Virus record (IMG/VR): IMGVR_UViG_3300033143_002500
Location: 1 to 20,370 of that record
DNA from: a virus
Reading direction: 5' to 3' (one strand)
Length of the DNA stretch: 20,370 nucleotides
Position numbers and translations under genes: made by a program. The notes below the pieces were generated by a model. The model did not search any database. It saw only the letters and a list, made by a program, of their open reading frames with translations, and had not been told where the DNA came from. Within the stretch, counting starts at the first letter, position 1. The number at the start of each line of letters is the position of its first letter. Of the stretch, positions 19,771-20,370 are shown in pieces.

Positions 19771-20370
19771 GTTTGACTCCTTTGGCCTAGTTCACCCGCA
19801 TATTGGGCAAACTTTGTCCGGTTGAATAAAGTGGCGGGGCGGAGATAGATGTTTAGTTTTTCATCCCCTTTCCATTCCCTTGTTTTTTTAGCCACCACTT
19901 GTCTTAGTTGATCTTCAGTAAACCCTTCCTTCAATCTGGCAATTATCAATTGGGTATTCGCGTCTACCGATTGGTAGTTCCTTCCTGTTTTTTCATTTAG
20001 GAACTTTATTATTTCCTTGGCGACATGTTTTAAGTCGGGTTTGCCCGACAGTGGTTTTAATGTCTTTGCTTCTGTAACTGCTTCTGATGGTGTTACCGAA
20101 TCGTTACATGCTGTTACAGGGGCGTTACATTTGCTCTTAGCCCTATGTTTTGCAACCCTTAGACGAGTTCTTTCTTTTTGAACCACCCTTGTTACGATAG
20201 CTCGATGTTTTTCAGCGTTCAAAATGATGAACCCACCGGGTACTCGCTCTATGCGTCTGCCTTCATTGTCTGGGTCTGCTGAGTTTTGATCTGGGCTAGA
20301 TAATATGTCTACAGCCTTTAGCGCATCTTCTTTGCTGACATTTGCCCTTATTGCGAGGTTTTCAATAGCT
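19767..20370 (-). CDS. O-like phage replication protein (5'-truncated by window edge)
   Basis: The frame is open to the right edge, so the N-terminal start lies outside; an internal TTG at 20222 is not the real start. The first visible residues include DPDNEGRRIERVPGGFIILN, a motif I associate with the end of the helix-turn-helix half of phage replication initiators. A basic linker follows (KERTRLRVAKHRAK, then Ser/Thr/Ala-rich), then the C-terminal domain IIKFLNEKTGRNYQSVD, ARLKEGFTEDQLRQVVAKK and YLRPATLFNRTKFAQY, which is the Phg_2220_C/DnaD-like pattern. Such proteins bind the origin and load helicase. At least 200 residues are visible. Confidence 0.85.
   Translation of the reverse strand, partial: AIENLAIRANVSKEDALKAVDILSSPDQNSADPDNEGRRIERVPGGFIILNAEKHRAIVTRVVQKERTRLRVAKHRAKSKCNAPVTACNDSVTPSEAVTEAKTLKPLSGKPDLKHVAKEIIKFLNEKTGRNYQSVDANTQLIIARLKEGFTEDQLRQVVAKKTREWKGDEKLNIYLRPATLFNRTKFAQYAGELGQRSQT

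Noticed and set aside
19767-20222. A 151-aa protein starting at TTG 20222
   Set aside because: The frame continues upstream to the window edge with a recognisable DPDNEGRRIE...GGFIILN motif, so the true start lies outside.

Overview
The window is a piece of a tailed double-stranded DNA phage (or prophage) genome. The packaging genes are podovirus-like (P22-type portal, acidic scaffold), and the replication and regulation genes (RusA, DUF968-type HNH, YopX, an O-like replication protein, a Q-like antiterminator) are of kinds common in phages of Gram-negative, probably proteobacterial, hosts. Several virion proteins resemble families I associate with aquatic phages; this is recall, not a search. 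There is no tRNA, CRISPR array, integrase, IS element or obvious holin/endolysin pair. Lysogeny cannot be decided from the window.

Layout, from the right edge leftwards on the minus strand. 20370-15953 is the early/replication operon: 5'-truncated O-like protein, zinc-ribbon protein, tiny ORF, YopX, several small proteins, DUF968 HNH, RusA, hypotheticals, Q-like antiterminator and a second HNH endonuclease. 15952-15602 is a gene-free leader with a TATAAT box followed at once by an intrinsic terminator and further hairpins, which is the layout expected of a Q-controlled late promoter. 15601-9535 is a tightly coupled late operon: an exported lectin/lyase-like protein, then six or seven virion or fibre-type proteins and a coiled-coil protein, mostly joined by TAATG or ATGA stop-start overlaps.

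7251-9552 is an island on the opposite (plus) strand with fourteen small genes, five of them encoding 22-48 residue peptides that look membrane-bound. 7115-1 returns to the minus strand: probable small terminase, gene-free 6764-6417, a small HTH regulator with its own promoter/operator, small proteins, large terminase, portal, terminator and the start of the scaffold gene, which runs off the left edge.

The standout is in the large terminase. A 267-codon intein interrupts the gene exactly before the TRW motif of the ATPase domain. A complete 155-codon HNH (endonuclease VII-like) gene lies inside the intein in a different reading frame of the same strand. The same roughly 470 bases therefore encode the intein linker and a free-standing homing-type nuclease. 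Homing endonucleases of inteins are normally fused in frame, so this overprinted arrangement deserves follow-up. Other points of interest are the late leader, the exported protein placed directly behind it (where Stx phages carry toxin genes), the opposing island of tiny membrane genes, and a duplicated 3' end of the HTH regulator gene.
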